64,000 bases of DNA, from the NCBI RefSeq assembly GCF_900128995.1, contig NZ_FQUE01000006.1, forward strand, positions 124,001 through 188,000, written 5' to 3'. Below, piece after piece: positions 9,641-18,703 of this stretch. The notes beneath the pieces are model-generated. The model ran no database searches, was not told the origin of the DNA, and was given only the letters and a program-made list of their open reading frames with translations. The translations under genes were made by a program, and so were the position numbers. Origin of the DNA: Loktanella atrilutea. Its GTDB lineage: Bacteria; Pseudomonadota; Alphaproteobacteria; Rhodobacterales; Rhodobacteraceae. Position 1 is the first letter of the stretch. Each line of letters starts with the position of its first letter.

Positions 9641-9897
9641 GCGTCCCCCGGAAACGCTGGCGTATTAACGGTCATGGTCTTTCATCCTTTCACGAAGCAT
9701 AGCGCTGTGCTGTCTGCGATCCCTGAATGAATAGGATAGGACAGAAGGCCCTGTCAGCCATGCTTGCGTGCACGTTCACGGCTTCCTTCGGTGACAGCAG
9801 ACAGGACAGCGGCGGAAACGACACCGGCCCGTCGCATTTCGACGCCTCGCCCCTGCGGAATGCGGCAATAACGGATCCGAACCAGAGGGCCACCGCC

Positions 9898-11160
9898 ATG
9901 CTAGACGACCGTTCCACCCTGTCCCCCGTCATGGCCCTGCTGGCCGCGCGTCAGCCCGGGCACACCTTGCCGGCAGAACTTTACACCTCCCGCGCGGCCT
10001 TCGATGCGGATTGCGCCACGATCTTCGGGCGGCACTGGATCGCCGTCGGGGTCGCCTGCGATGTGGCAGAAGCCGGCGACGTGATGGCGGTAGACATCGG
10101 TCCGGCCTCGATCCTGATCCTGCGCGACGACGACGACGCCTTGCGCGCCTTCCACAACGTCTGCTCTCATCGCGGGGCACGGCTGGTGCCGCCGGGCCGA
10201 TCCGTCGTAGGCAAGCTTGTGTGTCCCTACCACCAATGGACCTATGACCTCGATGGCGCACTGGCGCTCGCCCCGCACATGGGCGTCGACTTTGCCCGCG
10301 ACCTGCACCATCTGAAGCCCGTGGCGCTGCGCGACGTGGGCGGCATTCTCTATGCCTGCCTGTCCGACGATCCGCCCGCCGACATCGCGGAACTTGCGGC
10401 GGTGATGGAGCCGCGGCTGGCACCCTATGACCTGCGCAACGCCAAGATCGCGTTCGAGCAGGACGTGATCGAGGAGGGCAACTGGAAGCTGACGATGGAG
10501 AACAATCGCGAGTGCTATCACTGCGCGTCGAACCATCCGCAACTGTCCCTGTCCTTTCACGCCGCGGACTTCGGCTATGATCCCGCGAACCTGACAGAGA
10601 CGGAGCGGGCCGAGGCGAACGGCCTGTTGGATGCCTACGCCCGGCACGGCGCGATCTGGGATGCGCAGGGCCTGCCGCATGCGGCCGTCGAACATACCGT
10701 CGGCTGGCCCACGAACTTTCGCACTCAGCGGCTGATCATCGCCGGGCTGGGCGAAAGCCAGACGCCCGACACCCGCGCCGCGGTCGGCGTGCCACTGGGA
10801 GACACCGACCGCCCGGGGATGGGTGATGTGCACCTGTGGGGGATCAATTCGTGGAACCACGTGATGTCGGACCACGCGGTGATCTTCACCGCCTTCCCGG
10901 TGGCGCCGGACCGGACGCTGGTGCGAACGAGATGGCTGGTGAACCGCGACGCGGTGGAGGGCGAGGATTACGACCTCGAGAACCTGACCGCCGTCTGGAA
11001 ACAGACCAATGCCGAGGACGCGCATCTGGTGGCGCTGGCCCATCGGGGTGCGATGTCCCCCGGCTACCGGCCCGGCCCCTACTCGCGCTTCACCGAACGC
11101 GCGCTGGACGAATTCGCGACGTGGTATGTCAGCCGCATGACCGCGGGCAGCGGGGCATGA
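9898..11160 (+). CDS. Rieske oxygenase subunit, glycine/proline betaine demethylase type
   Basis: This 420-residue aromatic-ring-hydroxylating-dioxygenase alpha subunit carries a Rieske [2Fe-2S] site, CSHRGARLV followed by CPYHQWTYDL, and a mononuclear iron site in ENNRECYHCASNHPQL. The start at MLDDRSTLSP follows an AGAGGG ribosome site; the frame is open 57 codons further up without recognisable content. With the reductase that overlaps it by four bases (ATGA), it forms a two-component oxygenase of the GbcAB or stachydrine demethylase type, which removes an N-methyl group as formaldehyde. Which betaine is used cannot be decided here. Confidence 0.92.
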   Translation: MLDDRSTLSPVMALLAARQPGHTLPAELYTSRAAFDADCATIFGRHWIAVGVACDVAEAGDVMAVDIGPASILILRDDDDALRAFHNVCSHRGARLVPPGRSVVGKLVCPYHQWTYDLDGALALAPHMGVDFARDLHHLKPVALRDVGGILYACLSDDPPADIAELAAVMEPRLAPYDLRNAKIAFEQDVIEEGNWKLTMENNRECYHCASNHPQLSLSFHAADFGYDPANLTETERAEANGLLDAYARHGAIWDAQGLPHAAVEHTVGWPTNFRTQRLIIAGLGESQTPDTRAAVGVPLGDTDRPGMGDVHLWGINSWNHVMSDHAVIFTAFPVAPDRTLVRTRWLVNRDAVEGEDYDLENLTAVWKQTNAEDAHLVALAHRGAMSPGYRPGPYSRFTERALDEFATWYVSRMTAGSGA

Positions 11161-12209
11161 TCGCCGTCGATCCGGCCGACTGGGGCACCCGGCGGCGGCG
11201 GCGCTTTCCGCCCGAGGCTTGGGCGACGCTGGTCTGCCGGGCCGTCTGGGACGAAACCCCGGATGTCCGCACCTTCCTTCTGGCCCCCGCCGACGGCAGC
11301 CGGATCGAACACGATCCCGGCCAGTTCATGACCTTCCGCATTCCGACGCCGTCCGGCACGGTCGAGCGCTGCTATACCATCGCGTCTTCTGCGGCACGGG
11401 ACGGCGGGATCGAGATCACGGTGAAGCGCCAGTCCGGCGCCGCGTCCGGCGATCTGCACGACAACCTGCGGCCGGGCGCAACGATCGAGGCCTTCGGTCC
11501 CTCTGGTCGCTTCGGCCCGGTGTCGTGGCCCGGCGGTCGCTACGCATTGATCGCGGCGGGCAGCGGTGTGACGCCGATGCTTTCGATGCTGCGCACGGCG
11601 GCGGATCGCGGCATCGCCTTCGATGCTGTCCTTGTGCAGGTTTCGCCCGATCATGCGGACATGATCGCTGCGGATGACATCGCCGTGCTAAGCCGTCGCT
11701 TGCCGGGGCTGGTGCATATTCCCGTCACGACACGGACACCCGGCGCCACACGGCCGGATGCAGACCTGTTGGCCCGATTGATCCCTGACATGGCGGACCG
11801 CACCGTGCTGTGCTGCGGACCGCAACCCTTCATGGAAATGGTGCGCACCGCCGCCCGCGCCGCCGGCGTGTCCGCCGACAACTACGGCGAGGAAAGCTTC
11901 GACTTCAGCTCTCCACTGGCAGAGATCACGCCCACGGCAGAGACGCGCCAGCGCACCGTGACCTTCGCCAAGTCCGGCAAGAGCTTTGCCTGTCCTGAAA
12001 CCTCGACCATCCTCGGCGCGGTGAAGGCGGCAGGACTGCCGCTACCTTCGTCCTGCGCGCGGGGCATGTGTGGCACCTGCAAGACGTTCAAGCATAGCGG
12101 TGAAGTCACGATGGCCCACGAGGGCGGCATCCGCCAACGCGAAATCGACCGCGGCTTCATCCTGCCCTGCGTCAGCCGCCCGCTGACGGATATCGTCCTC
12201 GACTGTTAG
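11157..12209 (+). CDS. Betaine demethylase reductase component (FNR-ferredoxin fusion, GbcB-like)
   Basis: This 350-residue electron-transfer protein passes electrons from NAD(P)H to the Rieske oxygenase. The N-terminal flavin domain has RCYTIASS (FAD binding), the nucleotide domain has GSGVTPMLSML and CCGPQPFMEMV, and a C-terminal plant-type [2Fe-2S] domain has CARGMCGTC with a distal Cys in ILPCVSRP. The ATG overlaps the oxygenase stop, so coupled translation is likely. A gene for the next demethylation step starts 10 bases downstream. Confidence 0.92.
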   Translation: MIAVDPADWGTRRRRRFPPEAWATLVCRAVWDETPDVRTFLLAPADGSRIEHDPGQFMTFRIPTPSGTVERCYTIASSAARDGGIEITVKRQSGAASGDLHDNLRPGATIEAFGPSGRFGPVSWPGGRYALIAAGSGVTPMLSMLRTAADRGIAFDAVLVQVSPDHADMIAADDIAVLSRRLPGLVHIPVTTRTPGATRPDADLLARLIPDMADRTVLCCGPQPFMEMVRTAARAAGVSADNYGEESFDFSSPLAEITPTAETRQRTVTFAKSGKSFACPETSTILGAVKAAGLPLPSSCARGMCGTCKTFKHSGEVTMAHEGGIRQREIDRGFILPCVSRPLTDIVLDC

Positions 12210-12219
12210 GAAGACCCGA

Positions 12220-14277
12220 ATGAAAGACGGCGCCACTACCGATCCGCTGCTGCAGCCCTTCCAGTTGAAGCATTTGACGCTGAAGAACCGGATCCTGACC
12301 ACGAGCCATGAACCCGCCTACCCCGAGGACGGGATGCCGAAGGGCCGTTACCGTGCCTACCACGCGGAACGGGCCAAGGGCGGCGTGGCACTGGCGATGA
12401 CGGCAGGCTCTGCTGCCGTCAGCCGCGACAGCCCGCCGGTCTTCAACAACGTGCTGGCCTACCGCGACGAGGTCGTGCCGTGGGTGCGCGAACTGACCGA
12501 TGCCGTCCACGAACACGGCTGCGCGGTGATGATCCAGCTGACGCACCTTGGGCGCCGCACGACATGGTCAAAGGGCGACTGGCTGCCCGCCGTCAGCCCC
12601 GGCCCGCACCGCGAACCCGCCCACCGCGCCTTTCCCAAGGTGATGGAGGATTGGGACATCGCCCGCATCATCACCGACTTCGCCGACGCGGCAGAGCGGA
12701 TGCAGGCCGGCGGCATGGACGGAATCGAGCTCTATGCCGGTGGCCACCTGCTTGACAGTTTCTGGTCGCCGCTGACCAATACCCTGACCGGTCCCTACGG
12801 TGCGGACAGCATCGAGAACCGCGTCCGCTTCACCCTCGACGTGCTGGCCGAGGTACGCAAGCGCACTGGCCCCGACTTCATCGTCGGCATCCGCGGCACG
12901 GCCGACGAGATGCAGGCAGGCGGGATCACCGCCGCCGAGGGCGTGCAGATCGCCACCCTGCTGCGGGACAGCGGGATGGTGGATTTCTTCAACGTGAACC
13001 GGGGCCGCATCCACACCGATCCCGCGATGACGCAGATGATCCCCGTCGGCGGCATGCGCAGCGCGCCGCATCTGGATTTCGCCGGCCAGATCCGTGCGGC
13101 GACCGGGCTGCCGACCTTCCATGCCTCCCGCATCCAGGATGTCGCCACCGCGCGGCACGCCATCGCGGATGGGCTGCTCGACATGGTGGGCATGACCCGC
13201 GCCCACATGGCCGACCCGCATATCGTGCAGAAAATCGAACAGGGGCGCGAAGATGACATCCGGCCGTGCACCGGGGCGAACTACTGCCTCGACCGCATCT
13301 ATCAGGGTGGCATGGCGCTGTGCATCCACAACGCCGCCACGGGGCGGGAGGAGACGATGCCCCACGACATCGCGCCCGCCCCGACGCCTCGCCGCATTGT
13401 GGTCGTCGGTGCCGGCCCTGCGGGGCTGGAGGCCGCGCGTGTCGCCGCCGCCCGCGGTCACGCCGTTACGGTGTTCGAGGCCGCCGATGCACCCGGTGGC
13501 CAGATCCGCCTGACCGCCCGCACGCCGCGGCGCGGTGAGCTGATGGGCATCATCGACTGGCGCATGGCGCAGTGCACGGCCATGGGCGTGACGTTCCACT
13601 TCAACACCTACGCCGAAGAAGATGACGTCACCGCCCTGAACCCCGATGTCGTCATCGTGGCGACTGGTGGCATGGCGCATCGTCAGCTGTACGAAACATC
13701 GCACGAACAGGCTTTGGTCGTCACGAGCTGGGATATCCTGTCCGGTGATGTAAAACCTGCCGGCAGCGTCCTGATCTACGACGAGGCGGGCGATCACGCA
13801 GGACTTCAGGCCGCCGAGGTCGCGCTGCTGGCCGGCGCGAAGGTCGAGATTATGACACCCGACCGCACTTTCGCGCCCGAGGTCATGGCAATGAACCTCG
13901 TGCCCTACATGAAGGCGCTGCAGCACGACGACGTCACCTTCACCGTGACGCAGCGGATGCTGGGGGTGGAACGCCTGGGCAATCGGCTGCGCGTCGCGAT
14001 CGGCACCGATTATTCCGAACGCGTGACCCATACGGAATACGATCAGGTCGTGCTGAACTACGGCACACTCCCCCTCGACGAGCTGTATCACGCCCTGCGT
14101 CCAGGTTCGGTCAATGATGGCGCGGTCGATCATGCGGCACTGATCGCCGGGCGCGCCCAGACGATCTCTGTCCGCAGCGACGGTGCCTATCAGCTGTTCC
14201 GGATCGGCGACGCGGTAGCGTCACGCAACACCCATGCGGCGATCTACGACGCATTGCGTCTGGTCAAGGATCTCTGA
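12220..14277 (+). CDS. Old-yellow-enzyme/FAD fusion demethylase (dimethylglycine or N-methylproline demethylase type)
   Basis: This 685-residue flavoprotein is of the 2,4-dienoyl-CoA reductase architecture. An N-terminal FMN TIM barrel (about residues 1-330) is followed by a [4Fe-4S] segment beginning CTGANYCLDRIYQGG with a later Cys in ALCIHNAATG, then an FAD/NAD domain with VVVGAGPAGLEAARVAAARG. Family members next to Rieske betaine demethylases (DgcA, StcD, HpbA) take off the second methyl group. The DgcB-like Fe-S partner and electron-transfer flavoprotein are not adjacent. This leaves the dimethylglycine and N-methylproline readings equally open. Confidence 0.85.
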   Translation: MKDGATTDPLLQPFQLKHLTLKNRILTTSHEPAYPEDGMPKGRYRAYHAERAKGGVALAMTAGSAAVSRDSPPVFNNVLAYRDEVVPWVRELTDAVHEHGCAVMIQLTHLGRRTTWSKGDWLPAVSPGPHREPAHRAFPKVMEDWDIARIITDFADAAERMQAGGMDGIELYAGGHLLDSFWSPLTNTLTGPYGADSIENRVRFTLDVLAEVRKRTGPDFIVGIRGTADEMQAGGITAAEGVQIATLLRDSGMVDFFNVNRGRIHTDPAMTQMIPVGGMRSAPHLDFAGQIRAATGLPTFHASRIQDVATARHAIADGLLDMVGMTRAHMADPHIVQKIEQGREDDIRPCTGANYCLDRIYQGGMALCIHNAATGREETMPHDIAPAPTPRRIVVVGAGPAGLEAARVAAARGHAVTVFEAADAPGGQIRLTARTPRRGELMGIIDWRMAQCTAMGVTFHFNTYAEEDDVTALNPDVVIVATGGMAHRQLYETSHEQALVVTSWDILSGDVKPAGSVLIYDEAGDHAGLQAAEVALLAGAKVEIMTPDRTFAPEVMAMNLVPYMKALQHDDVTFTVTQRMLGVERLGNRLRVAIGTDYSERVTHTEYDQVVLNYGTLPLDELYHALRPGSVNDGAVDHAALIAGRAQTISVRSDGAYQLFRIGDAVASRNTHAAIYDALRLVKDL

Positions 14278-14321
14278 ATAAGTCGGCTTCGGACTGGCCG
14301 GCGGTCAGCGACCAGCTTCGG

Positions 14322-14690
14322 TCAGTCCGACACCTCTTCCGCCAGGTCCCGGGCCCATTCGATCAGATCGGTGCTCTTGAAAGGCTTGGACATGCGCGAC
14401 ACCTGCCCCAGATCATCCGGCAGATCGACCGTCGCCCGCGTGTAGCCCGTCAGGAAGACGAAGGGCACTTGCCGGTCCTTCAGAAGCCGCGCGACAGGCA
14501 GGCTGGTTTCCCCATGTCCGAGGTTCAGGTCAAGGAACGCGAAACGCGGCAAAGCGAAGTCGATCTGTTTCAGCGCCTCCTCTACCCCATTACACACGAC
14601 GATCGGAGCATAGCCCCCGGTATCAAGCGTGTATTCGATATCGAGGGCGATGAGGGCCTCGTCTTCCAGGATGAGGACGGGAGATTGCAT
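14322..14690 (-). CDS. Single-domain response regulator
   Basis: This 122-residue receiver domain has no output domain. It has the acidic pocket (LILEDEAL), the phospho-acceptor Asp in FAFLDLNLG, a Thr in FLTGYTR and the conserved Lys in MSKPF. Its ATG overlaps the stop codon of the upstream kinase as TGATG, so the two are probably made together. It is likely the phosphorylation target of that kinase, a pattern common for HWE kinases in alphaproteobacteria. Confidence 0.92.
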   Translation of the reverse strand: MQSPVLILEDEALIALDIEYTLDTGGYAPIVVCNGVEEALKQIDFALPRFAFLDLNLGHGETSLPVARLLKDRQVPFVFLTGYTRATVDLPDDLGQVSRMSKPFKSTDLIEWARDLAEEVSD

Positions 14691-17600
14691 CAGATGGTCT
14701 CTTCCAGATCGAAGATGATTTCGTAGCGCAGGCCGTCCGGCTCGTAGTCGACGGCGATGGTTGCATTCAGATCGCTTTTCAGGACCCGCTGCAAGACGAT
14801 GCTGCCAAAGCCCTGCCGGTCCGGCGGTGTCGCGATCGCTGGACCGCCCAGTTCCTTCCAGATGATATGGGCGCGGTTGTCGTCGCCGCTGGCGTCATGG
14901 ATGGTCCGCACTTCGACACGGCCCGCATCGACGGACAGGGCGCCGTATTTCACCGCATTCGTGACCAGTTCGTGCGTTGCCATGCCAAGCGAGGTGGCGA
15001 TGCGCGGCACCAGCGGCAAGTCGGGACCACGCATGGTGACACGCTCTCCCTGCGGATAGGGCAGGGTTTCGTTGGCGAGGATCTGCGAATAGGTCGTCAG
15101 CTTCCAGTCGCCGTCAGTCAGCAGGTCGTGGGTCCGCGACATGGCCGCCAGTCGCTCTTCCAGACGGCTTTGGTATTCCGACGGGTTCTGAATCCCCTGC
15201 AGCAGCAGTTTCGAGATCGAGCTGACCGTGGCGAGCGTGTTCTTGACCCGGTGCTGCAACTCGGCCAGCAGCGTCTTCTGCTGGGTATTCTGGGTGCGGA
15301 TGCGTTCGACCATTCGGGCCTGCTCCGTCACCTCGCGCACGCAGACACCGACCGCAAAGACATCGCGCCCCTGCCACACCGGATAAAAATCGCCGATCCA
15401 GTGGCGCGTTTCTCCGGGAGAGGCATGGGTCTGGCCTACGATTTCCAATCCCTGAACCGGCTTTCCGGTCTCGAACACCTCTCGGTAAGGCGGCGCCAGG
15501 GTTTCCGCCAGTTCCGGCAGAAGTTCCATGAACGACTTGCCAATGTGATCTTCTGCCGGGAAACCGTTGATGCGGGCCAGCGTATCGTTGATCCGCACCC
15601 AGCGCATTTCGCTGTCGACCAGCGCGAGGCCCACTGGCGTCGTGTCGTAGAGGTTCTCCAGCTCGGCATACTGCCGTTCCAGCGCTCTCTCGTTCCGCTT
15701 CAGCGTCACCTCGTAGTTCTTGCGCTGCGTGATGTCGACGAAGGACAGCACGTAGCCGTCCAGCAGGTTGTCCGTGGTGCGGTACGGCTTGATGCGCAGG
15801 ATGTAGGTCTCCTGCGTGGCCTGTATGACGACCTCACGCTCAAGCGACGTCTGGGTTTCGTCCACCCGTTCGGCATCTTCCTGCAGCTCGGGATATTCGA
15901 TCCGTGATGCCAGATCCGATATCGGGCGCCCGATATCCCGGATGCGGATGCCGAACAACTTTGTCACGCTGGGCGTGAAGTTCCTGACGCAGAAATCGCG
16001 GTCCAGAAACAGGGCGGCCAGATCGGTCGATTCGAAAAGGTTCTTGAGGTCGGAATTCGCGCGCGTCAGCTGGCGGTTGTTCTCCTGCAGCTCGGCGTTG
16101 ACGGTCTCGAGCTCTTCGTTGATCGACTGCAGCTCCTCGCGCGAGGTCTCGAGTTCCTCGTTGGAGGACTGCAGTTCCTCGTTCATGCTCATCAGCTCTT
16201 CGTTGAAGCTTTTGAGTTCCTCGCCGGACGTTTCCGTCTCTTGCAAGGTCCGGGCCAGCTGCTTGCGCAACTGGACGACTTCCGTTTCCAGAATATCCCG
16301 GTCGATCGCCTCTCGCCGTTCGAGCACATCGCCGATGCGCCCGGCCTCGATCGCGCGGGCCTCCGTCACGGTCAGGATGTAATCGCCCCCGGCGGGGCCG
16401 ATCCGGATATCGAAGATGCGGGGCCCGCCGTCTGCTGGGACCACGACGTTCTCCTCGCTCTGCGCCTCACCTGATTCCACGCAGCGCTGCAGTGCGGACC
16501 GCACAGGCATGCGCAGGTCCGGCATCAGGAAGGCATCGATCGACGTCGAGGGCGTGCCGCTTGACGGCTGCACCAGCGTGGTCATCCGCTGCGACAGGTA
16601 GACAACCTCTCCAAGTGCCGACAGCAGGGCGAAGGGCGCGGCGTGGTTGCGCAGGAATTCGCGCTCCACGCCGGCCTCGCGCGACAACTCGCGGCTGATG
16701 CTGACGGGCTGCGGTGCCCGGGGCAGTGTCGTGACCTGCGTCAGCGCCCGGCGCGGCATTTCAAGCAAGGCCGAATAGCTGGTTCTGGCCGTGTCGTTCT
16801 TTTCGAAGATCCGGTTCGGCTTGTCGACGAAGCTGAACAGGTTGTCTTCGCCCGACAACCCCTCGGACGGGCCAAGGAACAGGTAGCCCCGGTCGCGCAG
16901 GGCGAAATGGAACCGCGGAATGACCTGCTTTTGCAGGTCCGACGACAGATAGATCAGCAGGTTACGGCAGGAAATCAGGTCGATCCGCGAAAACGGCGGG
17001 TCCTGGATGATGTTGTGCGGTGCAAAGATGCAGGCCTCCCGCAGCCTTGGCACCGCACGATATTCGTCAAGTTCCTCAACGAAATACTTGTCCAGCAGCG
17101 CCGGGTCGAGACTCGACACCGCACCGGTCGAAAACCGGCCATAGCGCGCGGCCGTCAGGGCCGCGGTGTCGATGTCCGTGCCGAACACCTGCAGGACCCG
17201 CCGGTCCCGCCGGGCGGCCATCTCCTCCAGAAACAGGATGGCGATGGAATAGGCTTCCTCTCCGGTAGAACAGCCGGGGACCCAGACGCGCAGGGCTGCG
17301 TCCGTCGTGTCCAGCAGCGTCGGGATGACGGTCTGCCGCAGCGCGTCAAAGGCGGCAGGGTCGCGGAAGAATTGCGTGACTCCGATCAGGAATTCTTGCG
17401 ACAGCAGGTGTGCCTCGCTCTCGTCCGCGAGTATGTCCAGAAAGTCGTCCACATTTGTCAGACGCAGCATCGTCATCCGACGCTCGATCCGCCGGATCAG
17501 GGTGCCGGGCTTGTAGGACGAGAAGTCGTGGCCGACACGGTCCGACAGAAGCTTGGTGAAGCGCGGCAGCGCCTTCTCGATCGCAAGCTTGATGTCGGGC

Positions 17601-18202
17601 GCGATGCTGTCTCGGGACAGTCGCTGGCGGTGGTTGATGATCTCTGCCAGTTGCGTGGCGATGCGTTCGATCGGCAGGATGAAATCCACCAGCCCGGTCG
17701 AGATCGCGCTGTCAGGCATCCCCGGAAACCGCGCGCCGGTGCTTTCCTGCACAAAGGCATAGCCGCCGTTCGCCTTGACCGTCCGCAGCCCGGAAGAACC
17801 ATCGTTGCCCGTGCCGGACAGGACCACGCAATAGGCATCGCGTCCCCTTTCCCGCGCCATGGCGTCGAAGAACATGTCGATCGGGCGATGCGGCGCCTCT
17901 TCGGGGCTGCGCGCGGTCAGGTGCAGGCGGTCATCCCTGATGTCGCAAACCATGCCGGGCGGCACGACGTAGATGTGATCCGGCAGGATCGGATCGCCGT
18001 CCCTGATCTGCGCGACCGGCACATCGACATGGTCCTGCAGCAGTTCGTGCAGGATCGACTTCTGCGTGGGTGACAGGTGCTGGACAATGACATAGGCCGC
18101 GCCGGTCCGCAGGCCGATGTGACCGACCATCGCCAGCAGGGCTTCCAGCCCGCCTGCAGAGGCGCCGATACCGACGATGGGAACTGTGGAACGCGTTGGC
18201 AC
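14690..18202 (-). CDS. CheB-CheR-PAS-HWE histidine kinase hybrid
   Basis: This 1170-residue multidomain sensor begins with a CheB-type methylesterase domain holding a complete Ser15 (GIGASAGG), His42 (VQHLSP) and Asp135 (GTGNDGSSG) triad. A CheR-type methyltransferase domain follows (about 200-480, with VWVPGCSTGEEAYS and NLLIYLSS). Next is a long Glu/Ser coiled coil built on repeats of MNEELQSSNEELE (about 640-700), then PAS domains, and a C-terminal HWE kinase with the phospho-His in LQHRVKNTL, ATPase Asn in TNAVKYGAL and the WKE motif in HIIWKELGG. No membrane segment is seen, so it is cytoplasmic. It is not beside chemotaxis genes. A likely minus-strand promoter with an ATTATA-like -10 lies in the 100 bases upstream. 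Confidence 0.93.
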   Translation of the reverse strand: MPTRSTVPIVGIGASAGGLEALLAMVGHIGLRTGAAYVIVQHLSPTQKSILHELLQDHVDVPVAQIRDGDPILPDHIYVVPPGMVCDIRDDRLHLTARSPEEAPHRPIDMFFDAMARERGRDAYCVVLSGTGNDGSSGLRTVKANGGYAFVQESTGARFPGMPDSAISTGLVDFILPIERIATQLAEIINHRQRLSRDSIAPDIKLAIEKALPRFTKLLSDRVGHDFSSYKPGTLIRRIERRMTMLRLTNVDDFLDILADESEAHLLSQEFLIGVTQFFRDPAAFDALRQTVIPTLLDTTDAALRVWVPGCSTGEEAYSIAILFLEEMAARRDRRVLQVFGTDIDTAALTAARYGRFSTGAVSSLDPALLDKYFVEELDEYRAVPRLREACIFAPHNIIQDPPFSRIDLISCRNLLIYLSSDLQKQVIPRFHFALRDRGYLFLGPSEGLSGEDNLFSFVDKPNRIFEKNDTARTSYSALLEMPRRALTQVTTLPRAPQPVSISRELSREAGVEREFLRNHAAPFALLSALGEVVYLSQRMTTLVQPSSGTPSTSIDAFLMPDLRMPVRSALQRCVESGEAQSEENVVVPADGGPRIFDIRIGPAGGDYILTVTEARAIEAGRIGDVLERREAIDRDILETEVVQLRKQLARTLQETETSGEELKSFNEELMSMNEELQSSNEELETSREELQSINEELETVNAELQENNRQLTRANSDLKNLFESTDLAALFLDRDFCVRNFTPSVTKLFGIRIRDIGRPISDLASRIEYPELQEDAERVDETQTSLEREVVIQATQETYILRIKPYRTTDNLLDGYVLSFVDITQRKNYEVTLKRNERALERQYAELENLYDTTPVGLALVDSEMRWVRINDTLARINGFPAEDHIGKSFMELLPELAETLAPPYREVFETGKPVQGLEIVGQTHASPGETRHWIGDFYPVWQGRDVFAVGVCVREVTEQARMVERIRTQNTQQKTLLAELQHRVKNTLATVSSISKLLLQGIQNPSEYQSRLEERLAAMSRTHDLLTDGDWKLTTYSQILANETLPYPQGERVTMRGPDLPLVPRIATSLGMATHELVTNAVKYGALSVDAGRVEVRTIHDASGDDNRAHIIWKELGGPAIATPPDRQGFGSIVLQRVLKSDLNATIAVDYEPDGLRYEIIFDLEETI

Positions 18203-18352
18203 GAATGATTATCTTTATCTGGTCAGTTAGGGTGACCGTATAATCGCAATGCGTGTATGTCCCCCCAAAATTAATTTTTCTTTCGAAGTTATGAATCGCG
18301 TGTTGGGAAGGGGCCGCCGCCCCCGGGGCGTCGGATCGGGTATCACTGTCGA

Positions 18353-18550
18353 TCAACGGGGACCCACAGCATCCAGGTGGGCAATGGCGCCACAAGAAAG
18401 GACTTCGTGAAATTCCGCACCGAGCGTGACGCGACGCTGGCTGTACCAAAGCCGATCATCCCGTCGCCGCAGGTGAACATGCGCGCGGGCGAGGTGCCGC
18501 GTGACAAGTACGGTAACGTGGTGCTGAAGCTGCCGGTCAAGGGTCTTTGA
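18353..18550 (+). pseudogene. C-terminal remnant of an MBL-fold hydrolase (persulfide-dioxygenase-like)
   Basis: About 65 codons in one open frame match the C-terminal tail of ETHE1/Blh-like metallo-beta-lactamase proteins. Recognisable pieces are THSIQVGNG, FVKFRTERDATLAVP, PSPQVNMRAGEVP and the LKLPVKGL end. The metal-binding HxHxDH region and the rest of the protein are absent upstream, where the frame reads Pro/Arg-rich noise. A GTG at 18407 preceded by AAGGA could give a 47-residue peptide, so an expressed fragment is possible. A decayed gene is the simpler reading. The surrounding bases 18203-18352 and 18551-18703 hold no other gene. Confidence 0.6.
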
Positions 18551-18659
18551 GCACCCTGATTGCGCACAGTCGGAGATATTGAAGCGTTCTTTCTCTCGCT
18601 TGTGCGGAGCAATCGGGCGCGATCCTTCGGCCAGCTCAGGTCCTGTGTCAGCTGCAACA

Positions 18660-18695
18660 CCGCGTCGCCGCGCCGCGTAGAGTTCGGCGACGCGG
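18660..18695. terminator. Hairpin downstream of gshA, possible terminator
   Basis: A perfect 11-base inverted repeat (CCGCGTCGCCG and CGGCGACGCGG, loop 14) lies 8 bases past the gshA stop codon. There is no T-run after the stem, so it may be a transcript-stabilising hairpin rather than a true intrinsic terminator. Confidence 0.45.
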
Positions 18696-18703
18696 CGCAG
18701 GCT

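Noticed and set aside
9710-9804. Inverted CTGTCTGC / GCAGACAG pair in the deacetylase-Rieske intergenic region as an operator
   Set aside because: Only eight bases match across about 80 bases, and no regulator gene or known betaine-regulator site pattern supports it.
9727-9897. In-frame 57-codon N-terminal extension of the Rieske oxygenase gene
   Set aside because: The extension has no motif, and a good AGAGGG ribosome site stands just before the internal ATG at 9898 where family similarity begins.
10836-11156. Long upstream extension of the betaine demethylase reductase
   Set aside because: It overlaps the Rieske gene in another frame and reads Arg/Gly-rich noise; the ATGA overlap gives the natural start.
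14282-14330. TCGGACTG / CAGTCCGA inverted repeat after the betaine operon as a terminator
   Set aside because: The stem is short, has a long loop and no T tract, and its right arm overlaps the response-regulator stop region.
18343-18660. 105-residue minus-strand open frame over the MBL remnant
   Set aside because: It is antisense to the recognisable tail sequence, lacks a ribosome site, and shows no motif.
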